Positions 6,222 through 12,731 of a DNA stretch of 43,068 nucleotides are shown here, piece by piece. The first letter of the stretch is position 1; each line of letters starts with the position of its first letter. The DNA is taken from IMG/VR virus record IMGVR_UViG_3300005435_000028, positions 1 to 43,068 of that record. One strand, given 5' to 3'. The stretch comes from a virus. The position numbers and the translations under genes are program-made. The notes beneath the pieces are model-generated. The model saw only the letters and a list, made by a program, of their open reading frames with translations, searched no databases and was not told the DNA's origin.

Positions 6222-6418
6222 GTCCGGTTCTTGTACTCCTTGTCGAGCATATTCACCCACGCTCCCCACATCTGGCGACCATCAGGGCGCTTCTCCCACG
6301 AACGCGCCCAGCCGGTTCCATCATCCTTGGTACGCAGGACGCCTTTGGTGGCCAGCTGACACTGCTCGCAGCCAGCTAGGTGGGAATCCCACTCCTTCTT
6401 GGCCTCGATGCTGGTCAC
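6218..6418 (-). CDS. Small early protein with CxxC
   Basis: A 66-residue protein starting at GTG that overlaps the preceding TGA (GTGA). It has HLAGCEQCQLATKG, a His/Cys cluster that resembles the HxxxCxxC metal-site motif of zinc-finger anti-sigma and related regulators, then a Trp-rich region (GWARSWEKRPDGRQMWGAW). Anti-sigma function is speculative because no membrane or sigma-binding part is seen. Confidence 0.65.
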   Translation of the reverse strand: MTSIEAKKEWDSHLAGCEQCQLATKGVLRTKDDGTGWARSWEKRPDGRQMWGAWVNMLDKEYKNRT

Positions 6419-6684
6419 CGCTTCACTCCGTCCCAGATGAACGTCCGGCACCGGCAGGCTCGGCACTGGTACGGGTTGTACTCCGCTCCTGGCCAGTACG
6501 CCTTTGAGTCAGCATCCATGCGCTGGACGTGCCCGCCATCTCCGCGAGCAACACGCGGGTGACCGCAGATGCACCGCTGCCGAGATTGGCGAGAGTCGGC
6601 GCGCCAAGACTCAAAGACAGCCACAGCAACGACAGCGCCAAGGACAGCTGAAAGAAGGATGCCTTGTGCGTCACTGGGAGACAT
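6415..6684 (-). CDS. Membrane-anchored zinc-ribbon protein
   Basis: An 89-residue protein with one N-terminal transmembrane helix (GILLSAVLGAVVAVAVFESW) and a cytoplasmic or external tail holding CICGHP and CRACRCR cysteine groups, which look like a zinc ribbon. The ATG at 6684 was preferred over an upstream TTG because it opens the hydrophobic segment directly. It overlaps the upstream gene's end by 14 nt. Function is unknown; it may be a phage protein acting at the host membrane. Confidence 0.65.
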   Translation of the reverse strand: MSPSDAQGILLSAVLGAVVAVAVFESWRADSRQSRQRCICGHPRVARGDGGHVQRMDADSKAYWPGAEYNPYQCRACRCRTFIWDGVKR

Positions 6685-6886
6685 CGGCAAGCTGCTTGTC
6701 CCGTAGCGCCCTCCACTCCGCGTAGTCGGCCGGATCTTTGGTGGCTTTCATGTGGGCGTCCAGATGGGCCTCACAGACGGATACCCTGGCTGAGCCGAGG
6801 ATGCCCGGAGCGTTACACCGCTTGTCCGTGGTTTCGTGGTGCCACGTGCACATACCGTTGTGGTCAGCGTACTCCTTGAGGGCCAT
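6671..6886 (-). CDS. Small Cys/His protein, 71 residues
   Basis: The order MCTWHHETTDKRC...C..HLDAH gives three cysteines and several histidines arranged as a likely zinc site, followed by a charged helix (YAEWRALRDKQLADV). The start ATG overlaps the upstream stop as TGATG. HNH-like spacing was considered, but the catalytic His-Asn-His order is not visible, so only metal binding is suggested. Confidence 0.65.
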   Translation of the reverse strand: MALKEYADHNGMCTWHHETTDKRCNAPGILGSARVSVCEAHLDAHMKATKDPADYAEWRALRDKQLADVSQ

Positions 6887-7149
6887 CAGAGTGTTTCCTC
6901 CATGGTCTGCTTGATCTGGGTTGCCCGGTAGTCGCGGCCGATCTTCTCGGCCCAACCAGGCTTGAGCGCCCCACGTGTGGAGCCACCAGTGTGCCAGGTG
7001 GTGATGGTTCCGCCAGGGAACAGCACGCGCCGAGTCTCGTGAGAGCGCGAACAAGGGCACTCCACCGGGAGATCCGCGTCAGCCACCATGCGGATCCGCT
7101 CGGTGACGGCACCACAGTCGGGATGGGTACATTCGTACACGTAGATCAT
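6886..7149 (-). CDS. FmdB-like zinc-ribbon protein
   Basis: An 87-residue protein beginning MIYVYEC..PDCG and continuing to CPC about 20 residues later. This matches the start of FmdB/CxxC zinc-ribbon proteins (aromatic MxxYEYxC followed by a C-rich second half), found often in phages and actinobacteria as putative regulators. Cysteines are at positions 7, 12, 31 and 33. The C-terminus is basic and ordered. The ATG overlaps the end of the upstream gene by 4 nt. Confidence 0.75.
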   Translation of the reverse strand: MIYVYECTHPDCGAVTERIRMVADADLPVECPCSRSHETRRVLFPGGTITTWHTGGSTRGALKPGWAEKIGRDYRATQIKQTMEETL

Positions 7150-7376
7150 CGGCCAACCTTCGCTGACAACGGCAGCAGCTTGAACTCTCGGACGCCTGTG
7201 GCTATGAACTCCTTGTCGGCCGAGCCGAACGTGGCGACGTCGGCCACCTCATCCTCCACCGCAACGATCCGAGCGCGGATGGTCACTGTGACATCATCGC
7301 CAAGGCCGTGGATGCCTCCGTCTCCTTGAACCGCGAACGGCCGTTCGAGGTTGATTCGCGTAACGTTTGGTCTCAT
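7146..7376 (-). CDS. Hypothetical beta-rich protein, 76 residues
   Basis: A small soluble protein dominated by beta-strand segments (DVTVTIRARIVAVEDEVADV, then FKLLPLSAKV), possibly a small OB- or SH3-like barrel. The ATG at 7376 shares bases with the TGA of the frame ending at 7373 (ATGA). The start was placed there rather than at 7397, where the frame runs into the upstream gene. Function is unknown. Confidence 0.65.
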   Translation of the reverse strand: MRPNVTRINLERPFAVQGDGGIHGLGDDVTVTIRARIVAVEDEVADVATFGSADKEFIATGVREFKLLPLSAKVGR

Positions 7377-7768
7377 GCGCTCACCAGGAGCCGCCAAAGC
7401 TCTGCGTCCAGTTCCACGTTGCGACTACGGAGCAGCCTAACCCTAGCCACAAGGCCGTCCGGTTCAGCCGGGTCGAGTCGCGCAACGCCAGGATGACAGC
7501 AGCTGCGATCACAGACATCACCTTCACGGTCAACCACGCCTCCGGTGCGTGGAAGAACGGGTTGGCCTCTGTCGCTCCGCTGGCTGTCGCCGTAGCTGTC
7601 GCCATCAAATCGGCCATCTGGCCTAACGCCAAACTCAGCCATGCTGCGAACCTCCTCATTCCATGTCTCCAACCAGGTGAATCCGAACAGTGGCTCGGCC
7701 TTCGCGCGCTCCTCGCGCTGTCGTAGTCCGGCCGCGAGTATCCCCAGAGTGGTTGCGAACTTCCTCAT
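7373..7768 (-). CDS. 131-codon frame that contains a nested gene
   Basis: It starts at ATG sharing bases with the upstream TGA (ATGA) and ends at TGA sharing bases with the next ATG (ATGA), so both ends show the coupling used by true genes here. The first about 50 residues look genuine (MRKFATTLGILAAGL, a basic helix, FGFTWLETWNEEV). The rest is Arg/Gly/Asp-rich and overlaps a separate membrane-protein frame at 7381-7659. Either the long frame is an overprinted gene or only its first part is meaningful. Confidence 0.45.
   Translation of the reverse strand: MRKFATTLGILAAGLRQREERAKAEPLFGFTWLETWNEEVRSMAEFGVRPDGRFDGDSYGDSQRSDRGQPVLPRTGGVVDREGDVCDRSCCHPGVARLDPAEPDGLVARVRLLRSRNVELDAELWRLLVSA
7381..7659 (-). 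CDS. Two-helix membrane protein nested in another frame
   Basis: A 92-residue protein in the +1 frame relative to 7373-7768. After a helical N-terminus it has two hydrophobic helices (TVKVMSVIAAAVILAL and TALWLGLGCSVVATW) separated by a charged turn (RDSTRLNRT), a small hairpin membrane protein. GGAG is 7 nt upstream of its ATG, and its codons have the G/C-rich third positions of neighbouring genes, so this is the better-supported frame of the pair. Holin-like topology is possible, but the lysis genes are elsewhere. Confidence 0.7.
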   Translation of the reverse strand: MRRFAAWLSLALGQMADLMATATATASGATEANPFFHAPEAWLTVKVMSVIAAAVILALRDSTRLNRTALWLGLGCSVVATWNWTQSFGGSW

Positions 7769-8034
7769 GGTGTCCAGTGGGAGAAGTGCGTGATCAATGC
7801 TCCGAGCGCGAAGCTGATGAGACACGCGATGGTCACCCACCAAACCGGGTGCTTCAGAAGCTCGAACGCCGTGACGAACGAGATGGTGGGCACCTGCCGT
7901 GTGTAGATGGCTATGCCCTCGTACACTAGCCCCACGGCCAAGCCTTGGAATACCAGCGCGAGCGCGAACCAGAACATGGACGCGTACAGACGCCACCAAA
8001 AGGGTATGGACGCCGGGATGTCCGTGACGCTCAT
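7765..8034 (-). CDS. Two-helix membrane protein
   Basis: An 89-residue protein with a long hydrophobic stretch (FWWRLYASMFWFALALVFQG continuing to GLVYEGIAIY) and a second one (HPVWWVTIACLISFALGALI), so two or three membrane passes. The ATG at 8034 overlaps the upstream stop as ATGA; the longer frame upstream lies in another gene. Together with its neighbours at 6415, 7381 and 13178 it belongs to a set of small early membrane proteins. Function is unknown. Confidence 0.75.
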   Translation of the reverse strand: MSVTDIPASIPFWWRLYASMFWFALALVFQGLAVGLVYEGIAIYTRQVPTISFVTAFELLKHPVWWVTIACLISFALGALITHFSHWTP

Positions 8035-8600
8035 GGGTTGACCAGTCCGTTGTACTGCGTCCAGTCTACAGGTGGGTTGACGTGTGGACACCTTGGGGAG
8101 CCGTCCTCAAGCCCAAGCTCCTCACCCAAGAACTCGGGTGGAAGCAGGCTGAAGTCAACCTCTGAGAGTGGCGTAGGACGCTGAGCCCAACCAATCGTCT
8201 GCCAGAACGAGTGGAACTCAGGCATGAACGTCCGTGCGTACTCCTCCTGATACTCCTCGATGGCGTAGCTGGTGGCGTTCTCGGGGTCAACTCCGACCGC
8301 GAGCATGTGCCGCGTCCGCTCATAGATGTGGTGGGACTCGGCCTCAACGCTCGGCCGGATGACACCGTGGTGGCAGTTGTCGCACAAGCCTTTCAGGTAC
8401 GCTACAGCCTCCCACTTTCCCGGAGTGGCGCCGAGCGTACCATTGTCCACCTCACCGACACGTTCTTGCCGGTGGGCGATCCAAGCTTGGCCGGTCTGCA
8501 TCAGCTTCACAGCCTCCGAGTAGCCAACCCACCAGACGCGTCCGCACCTGTCGCAGGTGACCGGCCGTCTGCCGTTGTCCTCTTGGATGGGTCCAGGCAT
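8031..8600 (-). CDS. Zinc-ribbon protein, 189 residues
   Basis: The N-terminal third contains CDRCGRVWWVG and, about 55 residues later, CDNCHHG, together a probable four-cysteine zinc ribbon. The remainder is acidic and helical with many aromatic residues (YAIEEYQEEYARTFMPEFHSFW). It is joined to the upstream gene by TAATG. No enzyme motif is seen. It may be a nucleic-acid or host-protein-binding early protein. Confidence 0.7.
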   Translation of the reverse strand: MPGPIQEDNGRRPVTCDRCGRVWWVGYSEAVKLMQTGQAWIAHRQERVGEVDNGTLGATPGKWEAVAYLKGLCDNCHHGVIRPSVEAESHHIYERTRHMLAVGVDPENATSYAIEEYQEEYARTFMPEFHSFWQTIGWAQRPTPLSEVDFSLLPPEFLGEELGLEDGSPRCPHVNPPVDWTQYNGLVNP

Positions 8601-8956
8601 TAGACAGGCTCACCGCGCCTGCGGGCCAACTCAGCGGCCTCCAGCGCCCGGTTGTACGCCTGCATCGAAGCGGCAGCGGTCATGTCGCTGACCAGGCTGT
8701 CCTCCGCGTCGGCATCCTCAGGCCCAAATGCGTGAAGCTCCGTCTCGCGCCGATCTTCCAGCTGACGCTCCGTCAGGACTGGGTACTTGGCGACCACGCG
8801 CGCGAACTCCACCGGCCTCTCAATCTCACACTGGGCGAGGAATGCCGCAACGGCCTCCTCATGGTTGTATCTCATACGTAGCTCCAGCGCGCCGTCGCTC
8901 CGTGTCCGCATCTCGTTGTACGCCTTCCTGCCTTCCGCCACTGTAATGGTGACCAT
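8600..8956 (-). CDS. Hypothetical helical protein, 118 residues
   Basis: Largely helical and acidic (EEAVAAFLAQCEIERPVEFARVV split across helices). Two starts are possible: ATG at 8956 after AGGAGAAGGA, used here, and ATG at 8875 placed 6 nt after the GGAG of repeat copy D, which would give a 91-residue form. The repeat thus lies inside the coding region for the long form and would be the leader of the short form. Function is unknown. Confidence 0.7.
   Translation of the reverse strand: MVTITVAEGRKAYNEMRTRSDGALELRMRYNHEEAVAAFLAQCEIERPVEFARVVAKYPVLTERQLEDRRETELHAFGPEDADAEDSLVSDMTAAASMQAYNRALEAAELARRRGEPV
8874..8902 (-). repeat. 29-bp repeat, copy D
   Basis: A full match to CGGAGCGACG then CGCTGGAGCT on the minus strand. 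It lies inside the N-terminal coding part of the gene 8600-8956 and directly in front of an alternative internal ATG. Confidence 0.85.
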
Positions 8957-8964
8957 TCCTTCTC

Positions 8965-9519
8965 CTACTTGATGATGGACTGCAACTTCTTGAGGATCTC
9001 CACGCGCCGCGTACGGACTGTCTTGGCCGAGTCGTTGCGCCCTCCGTGGGAGGTAGCAGCCTTGTAGCCCATGAGATCACGGATGACCTCGTCAGGCGTC
9101 CCGGCCATCATGTACTGAGCGATCTTGGTCTGCGTCGGAGTCAGCCCGGCCAGGGTATAGACACTGTCCAACCCTTGGTTGAGCGCATCCCGCAGAGCCT
9201 GGTGAGGCTCCAGCCGAGCCGCCCAGACCGCGCGCTGACGCTCCTCCACCGTGCCCTTGTCGTCCGCGATGAACTGCGCGGCCTCGTCAGCCAACTCGTC
9301 CAGGTTCTTGTGGGCGTACCACTCGGACATCGCCAGCTGGCACATCAAGAAGCTCAGCCGGTACTGTCCCGACACGCCACTCGGCATCTTGGACTCGTGG
9401 AACGCTGACTTACTCGCGCCGGGAACGGTGTACCAGTGTTTGGTGGACGCGTCATGCGCCTCCGGGAACTCCTTGTACAGCTGCTCCCACGTCTTGACCC
9501 AGGTCGTGTTATCTTCCAT
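8965..9519 (-). CDS. Protein with C-terminal LuxR/sigma-4-like HTH
   Basis: A 184-residue protein. The last 60 residues read LTPTQTKIAQYMMAGTPDEV...KTVRTRRVEILKKL, which closely follows the LuxR-type helix-turn-helix pattern (LTPxExxVLxLxAxG, then KTVxxHxxxIxxKL), except that the turn carries an extra glycine/serine-rich insertion. The N-terminal 120 residues are helical and unrecognised. I infer a DNA-binding transcription regulator acting on early or middle genes. ATG follows AAGGAGG and stands apart from the upstream stop by 14 nt. Confidence 0.6.
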   Translation of the reverse strand: MEDNTTWVKTWEQLYKEFPEAHDASTKHWYTVPGASKSAFHESKMPSGVSGQYRLSFLMCQLAMSEWYAHKNLDELADEAAQFIADDKGTVEERQRAVWAARLEPHQALRDALNQGLDSVYTLAGLTPTQTKIAQYMMAGTPDEVIRDLMGYKAATSHGGRNDSAKTVRTRRVEILKKLQSIIK

Positions 9520-9533
9520 GTACCTCCTTCCCT

Positions 9534-9656
9534 CTATCTTCCAGCGATGCGCTGCTGGCGCTTCAGCTGCTCAAACCACCACTCAGGTGAGGACAGTGGA
9601 TGCTCGAACAGCTGCGTGAGTGGGCTCAACACCCACCCACGCTTGTCCTGTATCAA
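9534..9656 (-). CDS. Small early protein, 40 residues
   Basis: Read from a TTG start, it encodes a short protein with a Trp/Phe-rich centre (GWVLSPLTQLFEHPLSSPEW) and a basic end (EQLKRQQRIAGR). A longer in-frame ATG exists at 9740, but that stretch overlaps a better gene in another frame and is low in complexity. The ribosome site is weak (AAGGG), so the exact start is uncertain. Confidence 0.45.
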   Translation of the reverse strand: MIQDKRGWVLSPLTQLFEHPLSSPEWWFEQLKRQQRIAGR

Positions 9657-9666
9657 CCTCGCGCCC

Positions 9667-9837
9667 TTACGAGCCGTGGAGTGGATCGCGGTTGATGGGC
9701 TCGAAGTGTCGGTGGAGCCTGATTCCGCCTTTGGGTCCAATGTATGCCTCCACTACAAGCTCTGACTTGGGCCGGGGATCTCGGGGTGTCGCCGTTCGGC
9801 TGGTCACGTTTGTCTTGGACTTCTTGCCGTCAGCCAC
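9667..9837 (-). CDS. Small early protein, 56 residues
   Basis: It starts at GTG preceded by GGAGCCACC and overlaps the upstream gene's end by 8 nt. A basic, polar N-terminus (ADGKKSKTNVTSR) is followed by a short strand-turn-strand (ELVVEAYIGPKGGIRLHRHF). Third-position G/C use matches real neighbours. No family is recognised. Confidence 0.55.
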   Translation of the reverse strand: MADGKKSKTNVTSRTATPRDPRPKSELVVEAYIGPKGGIRLHRHFEPINRDPLHGS

Positions 9838-10081
9838 GGTGGCTCCTGGCCTGCGGCCGGTGCTGAACGCGCTGGTATGGCGCGCCCACCTTGACCTCGG
9901 CCGTGACCTTCCCGCCTTGTCGTTCGTAGACGGTCATGCCGAACTTCCCGCGCAGCCACTTGATGAACTTCGGCCGGTTCCGGTCACGCTGGCCGTCCGG
10001 CAGCGTCGTGGCTTCCACGTACTGCTCCTGGCGGCTGGCGGCCGTCTTACGCTGGGACAACCGCGATGGGTTCTTGGCCAT
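9830..10081 (-). CDS. Basic small early protein, 83 residues
   Basis: A Lys/Arg/Gln-rich protein, with one likely strand-turn-strand module (KFIKWLRGKFGMTVYERQGG) between basic tails. Probably binds nucleic acid or ribosomes, but no diagnostic motif is present. ATG follows the TAA of the upstream gene by 2 nt. Confidence 0.65.
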   Translation of the reverse strand: MAKNPSRLSQRKTAASRQEQYVEATTLPDGQRDRNRPKFIKWLRGKFGMTVYERQGGKVTAEVKVGAPYQRVQHRPQARSHRG

Positions 10082-10083
10082 CG

Positions 10084-10479
10084 TTACGCTCGCGCCGCGA
10101 GCTTGCGGCCCAGCTGCTCCGCGATGAACACAGCGACCTCGCCAAAGCCGTGGCCGCCGTCGTTCAGCTTGGCCAGCTGCTTCTGTCCCGCCATCGTCAG
10201 GTGGTACGCGCTCGCCGCCTTCTTGCCCAGGTATCCGTTCGGCGCAGTGGGCGAACCCAGCGCGTGCCCGAATCCGTTGGTTAGGTGGCCCCAGCCCTCA
10301 TTGTTCTGAAGTTGGCAGATGACGCCCAGGCAGCAGTATCCGGGGTTGGTGGACGCCTGCGAGCGGAGGTTGTCGGTGGTCTGCTTGTAGTCGCCGGAGA
10401 CCAGCGCCGCGATCCACTCACGTATGCGCTTCTCCGCCACGCCGCTCATCTTCGACCGCGTGAAAATTGATGTCGTCAC
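10084..10479 (-). CDS. Conserved phage protein with CCLGV motif
   Basis: A 131-residue protein in which a central YCCLGVICQL follows a helical N-terminus (EKRIREWIAALVSGDYKQT). The combination of a basic helix, a Tyr/Cys-Cys-Leu-Gly-Val segment and a C-terminal helix (FGEVAVFIAEQL) is a recurring small-protein family in phages of many hosts (FCCLGVLCDL type) whose function is not established. It starts at GTG within GTGA, with GGAGGAGACAGG upstream. Confidence 0.7.
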   Translation of the reverse strand: MTTSIFTRSKMSGVAEKRIREWIAALVSGDYKQTTDNLRSQASTNPGYCCLGVICQLQNNEGWGHLTNGFGHALGSPTAPNGYLGKKAASAYHLTMAGQKQLAKLNDGGHGFGEVAVFIAEQLGRKLAARA

Positions 10480-10661
10480 TTCCTGTCTCCTCCAAGACCT
10501 TGGGCCAAAATCTCCATGGCGGTTGGCCCGTTCCGCCTCTCCTCAGCGGCCTTCTCCAGCCGCTCCGCAACCAGGACATCCGGGTGTACCGGACGCCTGG
10601 TGAACTTGCCCTTACGCCGGTTCTGCGTTCGGCCGCGAGCCGAAGCTGAAGTGCTCGTCAT
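10476..10661 (-). CDS. Basic small protein, 61 residues
   Basis: A strongly basic N-terminus (SARGRTQNRRKGKFTRR) is followed by a charged helix (LVAERLEKAAEERRN). The ATG at 10661 has GAGGAGC upstream and lies inside the end of the preceding gene, a 50-base overlap in another frame. Its job is unknown; the composition suggests nucleic-acid binding. Confidence 0.6.
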   Translation of the reverse strand: MTSTSASARGRTQNRRKGKFTRRPVHPDVLVAERLEKAAEERRNGPTAMEILAQGLGGDRK

Positions 10662-11568
10662 CCTTGCTCCTCTCAAACGTGGCCGTCAACTTAATGCGCT
10701 TGCCCTTGATTCCGTCGCTGGGCTCGAATGGGAACAGCTTGCTCGGGACTGAGCACCAGACCTTGTTCCCATCGTCCAGCTTGACCAGCATCTTGCGGGT
10801 GTTCCCGAAGTCTGAGGCCACCCACTTCTCGCCTTTGATCACGCCGATCACGGCCACGCGCCCGGACGGAGCCGGGGTGGTTGGGACAACCTCGGCAGCC
10901 TGCTCTGCGGCCTTCTCTGCGGCCTGAGCAGCGCGCTTCGCCGCGATCTTGACGACAGCGGCCGTCTGGTTTGGGGTCAGTTCCCAGTTCTTCATCAGGT
11001 AGTCCATCAAGCTCTGGAGGAAGTCAAACCGCTCCGTGTCCGGGTTCAGTGACTCCATGAACTTGGCGGCCTCCGGGTTAGCCTCGCGCCACGCCGCCAG
11101 CCTCGCGGCCTTCTTGGCCTGGTCGGCTGCCTTCGCCGCGCGATCCTTGATGTACTTCATCCTGAACGCGCTGATCGTCAGCCCGAGCTTGTTCTCCACG
11201 CACTCGTGGCCGATGCAGATGACCTCGTTGCTGGGCTTGTGCAGCACGCTCCAGGCGTACCGGACAGTGACGTTGCCGCAGTGGTCGCAGACGTGGGGCC
11301 AGCGGCCTCCGCTGAGCGTCTGCGGGTCGCAGATGGAACCGTTGCCGAACGCTGTCTTCATCCGCGCGATCTCGGCGCGCCACCACTTCATCGCTGCCTC
11401 GAACTCGGCCTGCGCCCTCTCCAGGTTGGCGAATGGGCCTGGCTGGAAGCGTGGGCGCTCCAACTTCAAATCCCACTCCTCCAGAGCCTCATAATCCTCC
11501 GGGACAAAGCCGCTGGGCTTGTGGTTGACCTTGTATCCGTCTGTAAGCTCGGGAGTGTCGTTCATCAT
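10612..11568 (-). CDS. Zinc-ribbon/OB-like leaderless early protein
   Basis: A 318-residue protein starting at ATG 7 nt after the -10 of P4. Around residues 90-120 CDHCGNV and CIGHEC give a four-residue Cys/His zinc site. An Ala/Lys-rich coiled coil follows (KAADQAKKAARLAAWREA), then a strand-rich C-terminal domain (VAVIGVIKGEKW, NTRKMLVKLDDGNKVW) with the look of a small OB-type barrel. Zinc ribbon, coiled coil and OB-like parts together suggest a DNA- or RNA-binding early protein, perhaps linked to replication. Two ATG codons are adjacent; the first is taken. Confidence 0.75.
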   Translation of the reverse strand: MMNDTPELTDGYKVNHKPSGFVPEDYEALEEWDLKLERPRFQPGPFANLERAQAEFEAAMKWWRAEIARMKTAFGNGSICDPQTLSGGRWPHVCDHCGNVTVRYAWSVLHKPSNEVICIGHECVENKLGLTISAFRMKYIKDRAAKAADQAKKAARLAAWREANPEAAKFMESLNPDTERFDFLQSLMDYLMKNWELTPNQTAAVVKIAAKRAAQAAEKAAEQAAEVVPTTPAPSGRVAVIGVIKGEKWVASDFGNTRKMLVKLDDGNKVWCSVPSKLFPFEPSDGIKGKRIKLTATFERSKDDEHFSFGSRPNAEPA

Positions 11569-11610
11569 GAGTACGATGTTACTCGACGGCCTCTGAGGAA
11601 AACAACCCCA
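11569..11610 (-). promoter_or_regulatory. Leaderless early promoter P4
   Basis: -35 TTGTTT (11605-11600), 18-bp spacer, -10 TAACAT (11581-11576), 7 nt to ATG at 11568. The -35 and the GGGG before it lie inside the last codons of the upstream gene (QLGLF). Shares the GGGGTTGTTTTC core with P2 and P3. Confidence 0.8.
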
Positions 11611-11983
11611 ATTGGTCAGAATTTACCATTCTTAACTCTTTGGCCGCTTCTTGGCGCTCAAGCTCACTCAGGAAGTCCAGCGTGTCGTCCAGCCCTCCGT
11701 GCTCCATGCTGGCCGTCGCCTCCGGGTATGGCCAGAGCCGAGACGGATCATGCGGGTGGAGATGGAGGTGGGCGTACTCGTCTGGATCATCGCAGAGACA
11801 GAACGTCCAGCGGCCGTTCGCGCCCTCACAGTGCTCGTGGTCGAGCCGGAGGCAGGCCGGACAGACGTACCTCGACTGCTTGGGGTTGAATCGGAGTAGG
11901 AACCGAAACAGCACCGCCTCCACCTTGAAGTAGATGCGGTGCCGTCGCGGAGCCTGGATCGGCTCAGCCACGAGTGTACTCAC
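11579..11983 (-). CDS. Zinc-ribbon protein ending in a clamp-motif-like QLGLF
   Basis: A 134-residue protein: a basic aromatic N-terminus (RRHRIYFKVEAVLFRFLLRF), a zinc-ribbon-like CPACLRLDHEHC..FCLC, an His-rich loop, then a helical C-terminus that ends SDQLGLFSS. QLGLF fits the consensus of peptides that bind the bacterial beta sliding clamp (QLSLF), but the same bases form the -35 region of P4, so the match may be accidental. The start used is GTG overlapping the end of the previous gene; the ribosome site is weak and GTG 12 nt downstream is an alternative. Confidence 0.65.
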   Translation of the reverse strand: MSTLVAEPIQAPRRHRIYFKVEAVLFRFLLRFNPKQSRYVCPACLRLDHEHCEGANGRWTFCLCDDPDEYAHLHLHPHDPSRLWPYPEATASMEHGGLDDTLDFLSELERQEAAKELRMVNSDQLGLFSSEAVE

Positions 11984-12188
11984 GGATGGCGCCGATGACT
12001 TGGTGGACGAGGAGCGGCAGGATGCTCATCGCGTTGTGTTTGGTGATGGAGATCAGTCGGAACGTCTCCATGTCTGTCGCGGTCACGATGATCTGTAGCT
12101 GCGGAGCCTCGCCCATCTGCGGTAGCTGCGTGGCTGTGTCGGCCTCTTTCCGGCCGAATATCTCATCCAACGCGCTGGTGTCAGGCAA
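11964..12188 (-). CDS. Hypothetical small protein, 74 residues
   Basis: It starts at TTG with GGAGG 9 nt upstream, overlapping the endonuclease VII gene's stop by 8 nt. An acidic N-terminus leads to a compact beta/alpha part (QLQIIVTATDMETFRLISI and a hydrophobic helix MSILPLLVHQVIGAI). The upstream in-frame extension to 12287 overlaps the endonuclease in another frame and is rejected. Function is unknown. Confidence 0.65.
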   Translation of the reverse strand: MPDTSALDEIFGRKEADTATQLPQMGEAPQLQIIVTATDMETFRLISITKHNAMSILPLLVHQVIGAIREYTRG

Positions 12189-12492
12189 CGTTCTCGGCCT
12201 CCTGATGCAACGGGCACACGTCCAAGTGCGCCTGGAAGTAGTCAGCCGCGAGCCGGAGCAGCGCCGGACGTTCGCGCAGCAGCCCACGGTTGCAATTCGT
12301 ACAGAGCAACCCTCTCACGCTCGCGCGGAGCCACTTCTTGTAGCGCCCGCAGGCGTGGTGATGGTCAACCGCCAGCGCCCTCTTGGCCGGTGGTCGGCCG
12401 CAGATGGCGCAGACACCGTGTTGAGCCTCAAGCAGCTGGGTGTACTCGCCCGGTTGTAGCCCATACTGCTTGAGGTATTCCGCATCGGTCAC
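12181..12492 (-). CDS. Recombination endonuclease VII family protein
   Basis: A 103-residue protein with the hallmark start YLKQYGLQPGEYTQLLEAQ, then CAICG (Cys28, Cys31), the metal/catalytic DHHH (43-46) and a second pair CTNCN (Cys64, Cys67). This is the His-Me finger endonuclease of the T4 gp49 type, which cuts branched DNA such as Holliday junctions and mismatches during replication and packaging. Many actinophages carry a short single-domain form like this. The GTG start is in a GTGA overlap with the upstream gene. Confidence 0.9.
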   Translation of the reverse strand: MTDAEYLKQYGLQPGEYTQLLEAQHGVCAICGRPPAKRALAVDHHHACGRYKKWLRASVRGLLCTNCNRGLLRERPALLRLAADYFQAHLDVCPLHQEAENVA

Positions 12493-12731
12493 CGCACGAG
12501 TGGCTCGTCCCAGCTGAAGTACGCGGTGAATCCGTTTCCTCCATACATGGAAAAGCCTCCTGTGATCCGTACTTTGGCGTCGTCCGGTACTCCCAGACAA
12601 CGAGCTTGGGTCAACGCCGCTTGAACCGTCTTGAGCGTCTCGGCCTCTCCGAACGGCAAGGTGAACGTGACCGCGCGAGTCGGGATCGTTGGCGTTGGCT
12701 GCGCCTTGGCAGCCTTCTTGAAGCCTCTCAT
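12489..12731 (-). CDS. Hypothetical small protein, 80 residues
   Basis: A basic leader (MRGFKKAAKAQPTPTIP) precedes a compact beta/alpha domain (RAVTFTLPF, helix AETLKTVQAALTQA, KVRITGGFS, GFTAYFSW). The pattern strand-helix-strand-strand is that of a small ferredoxin-like or dsRBD-like fold, without diagnostic residues. ATG overlaps the preceding stop as ATGA. Confidence 0.7.
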   Translation of the reverse strand: MRGFKKAAKAQPTPTIPTRAVTFTLPFGEAETLKTVQAALTQARCLGVPDDAKVRITGGFSMYGGNGFTAYFSWDEPLVR

